Part shown: one piece after another, positions 11,805 through 11,963 of the stretch
Position numbering within the stretch: the stretch's first letter is position 1
Layout: each line of letters starts with the position of its first letter
NCBI GenBank assembly: GCA_026770585.1
Contig: MU646745.1
Span: 268,680 to 280,642 of the forward strand
Direction: 5' to 3'
Length of the DNA: 11,963 bases
From: Baffinella frigidus
Taxonomy: Eukaryota > Cryptophyceae > Cryptomonadales > Baffinellaceae
The notes under the pieces: model-generated
Database searches by the model: none
Told to the model about the DNA's origin: nothing
What the model saw: the letters and a program-made list of their open reading frames with translations, nothing else
Translations under genes and position numbers: made by a program

Positions 11805-11963
11805 GAGAACCCTAACCCCTAAACACTACACCCTTAGGGTATAGGGTACAGGTGTAGGGTGTAGGGTGTAGGGTGTAGGGTGTAGGGTGTAGGGTGTAGG
11901 GTGTATAAGGTGTAGGGTGTAGGGTGTAGGGTGTAGGGTGTAGGGTGTAGGGTGTAGGGTGTA
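11805..11963. repeat. TGTAGGG array upstream of exon A
   Basis: A short C-rich segment (CCCTAACCCCTAAACACTAC) is followed by about 17 TGTAGGG units to the window edge. It is probably the intron upstream of exon A. I see no promoter. Confidence 0.9.

Noticed and set aside
11835-11963. A true chromosome end at the right edge
   Set aside because: The unit is the variant TGTAGGG, a coding exon lies just before it, and similar arrays occur throughout the window, so an intronic array is more likely.

Overview
This is a eukaryotic window, almost certainly from a protist or alga. Its low-complexity DNA is built from 7-base G-rich units (TTTAGGG, TTTGGGG, TGTAGGG, TTCAGGG, TTTCGGG, TTTTGGG, TTCGGGA, TTTAGTG). 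TTTAGGG is the telomere unit of plants, many green algae and dinoflagellates, so I suggest one of those algal groups, but the sequence does not decide which. I see no bacterial operon, no rRNA or tRNA gene and no CRISPR array. The longer open frames along the window are mostly translations of the 7-base repeats and are not genes.

My reading is one large, intron-rich gene on the minus strand, entering at about 11795 and running to at least 294, probably beyond both ends. Sixteen short exons (36 to 156 bases) join into 1248 bases, exactly 416 codons. I assigned splice sites by eye, yet reading phase is kept at every junction, including three split codons (exons H/I, L/M and P/Q). All introns are GT-AG except O-P, which is GC-AG. 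I cannot name the protein. Exons E to J have the beta-strand pattern of a C2-like domain, and exons P and Q encode a charged tail.

From right to left on the plus strand the exons are A (11736-11795), B (10904-10972), C (10469-10531), D (10173-10250), E (9002-9094), F (8439-8483), G (7153-7221), H (6623-6666), I (5826-5937), J (5061-5216), L (3685-3737), M (3298-3370), N (2774-2809), O (2540-2650), P (1432-1525) and Q (294-385). The introns hold 7-base arrays, several small inverted-repeat elements of MITE type, large fold-backs, and many partial copies of the neighbouring exons.

The main unusual feature is how those partial copies are placed. Copies of an exon's 5' (acceptor) edge lie upstream of it, and copies of its 3' (donor) edge lie downstream, often as ladders of two to four fragments separated by telomere-like tracts. 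Many keep a usable AG or GT. In one place (8033-8277) fragments of exons E and F are joined without the E-F intron but interrupted by a MITE exactly at the junction, with what looks like a target-site duplication. The window may therefore record intron growth, and possibly intron gain.
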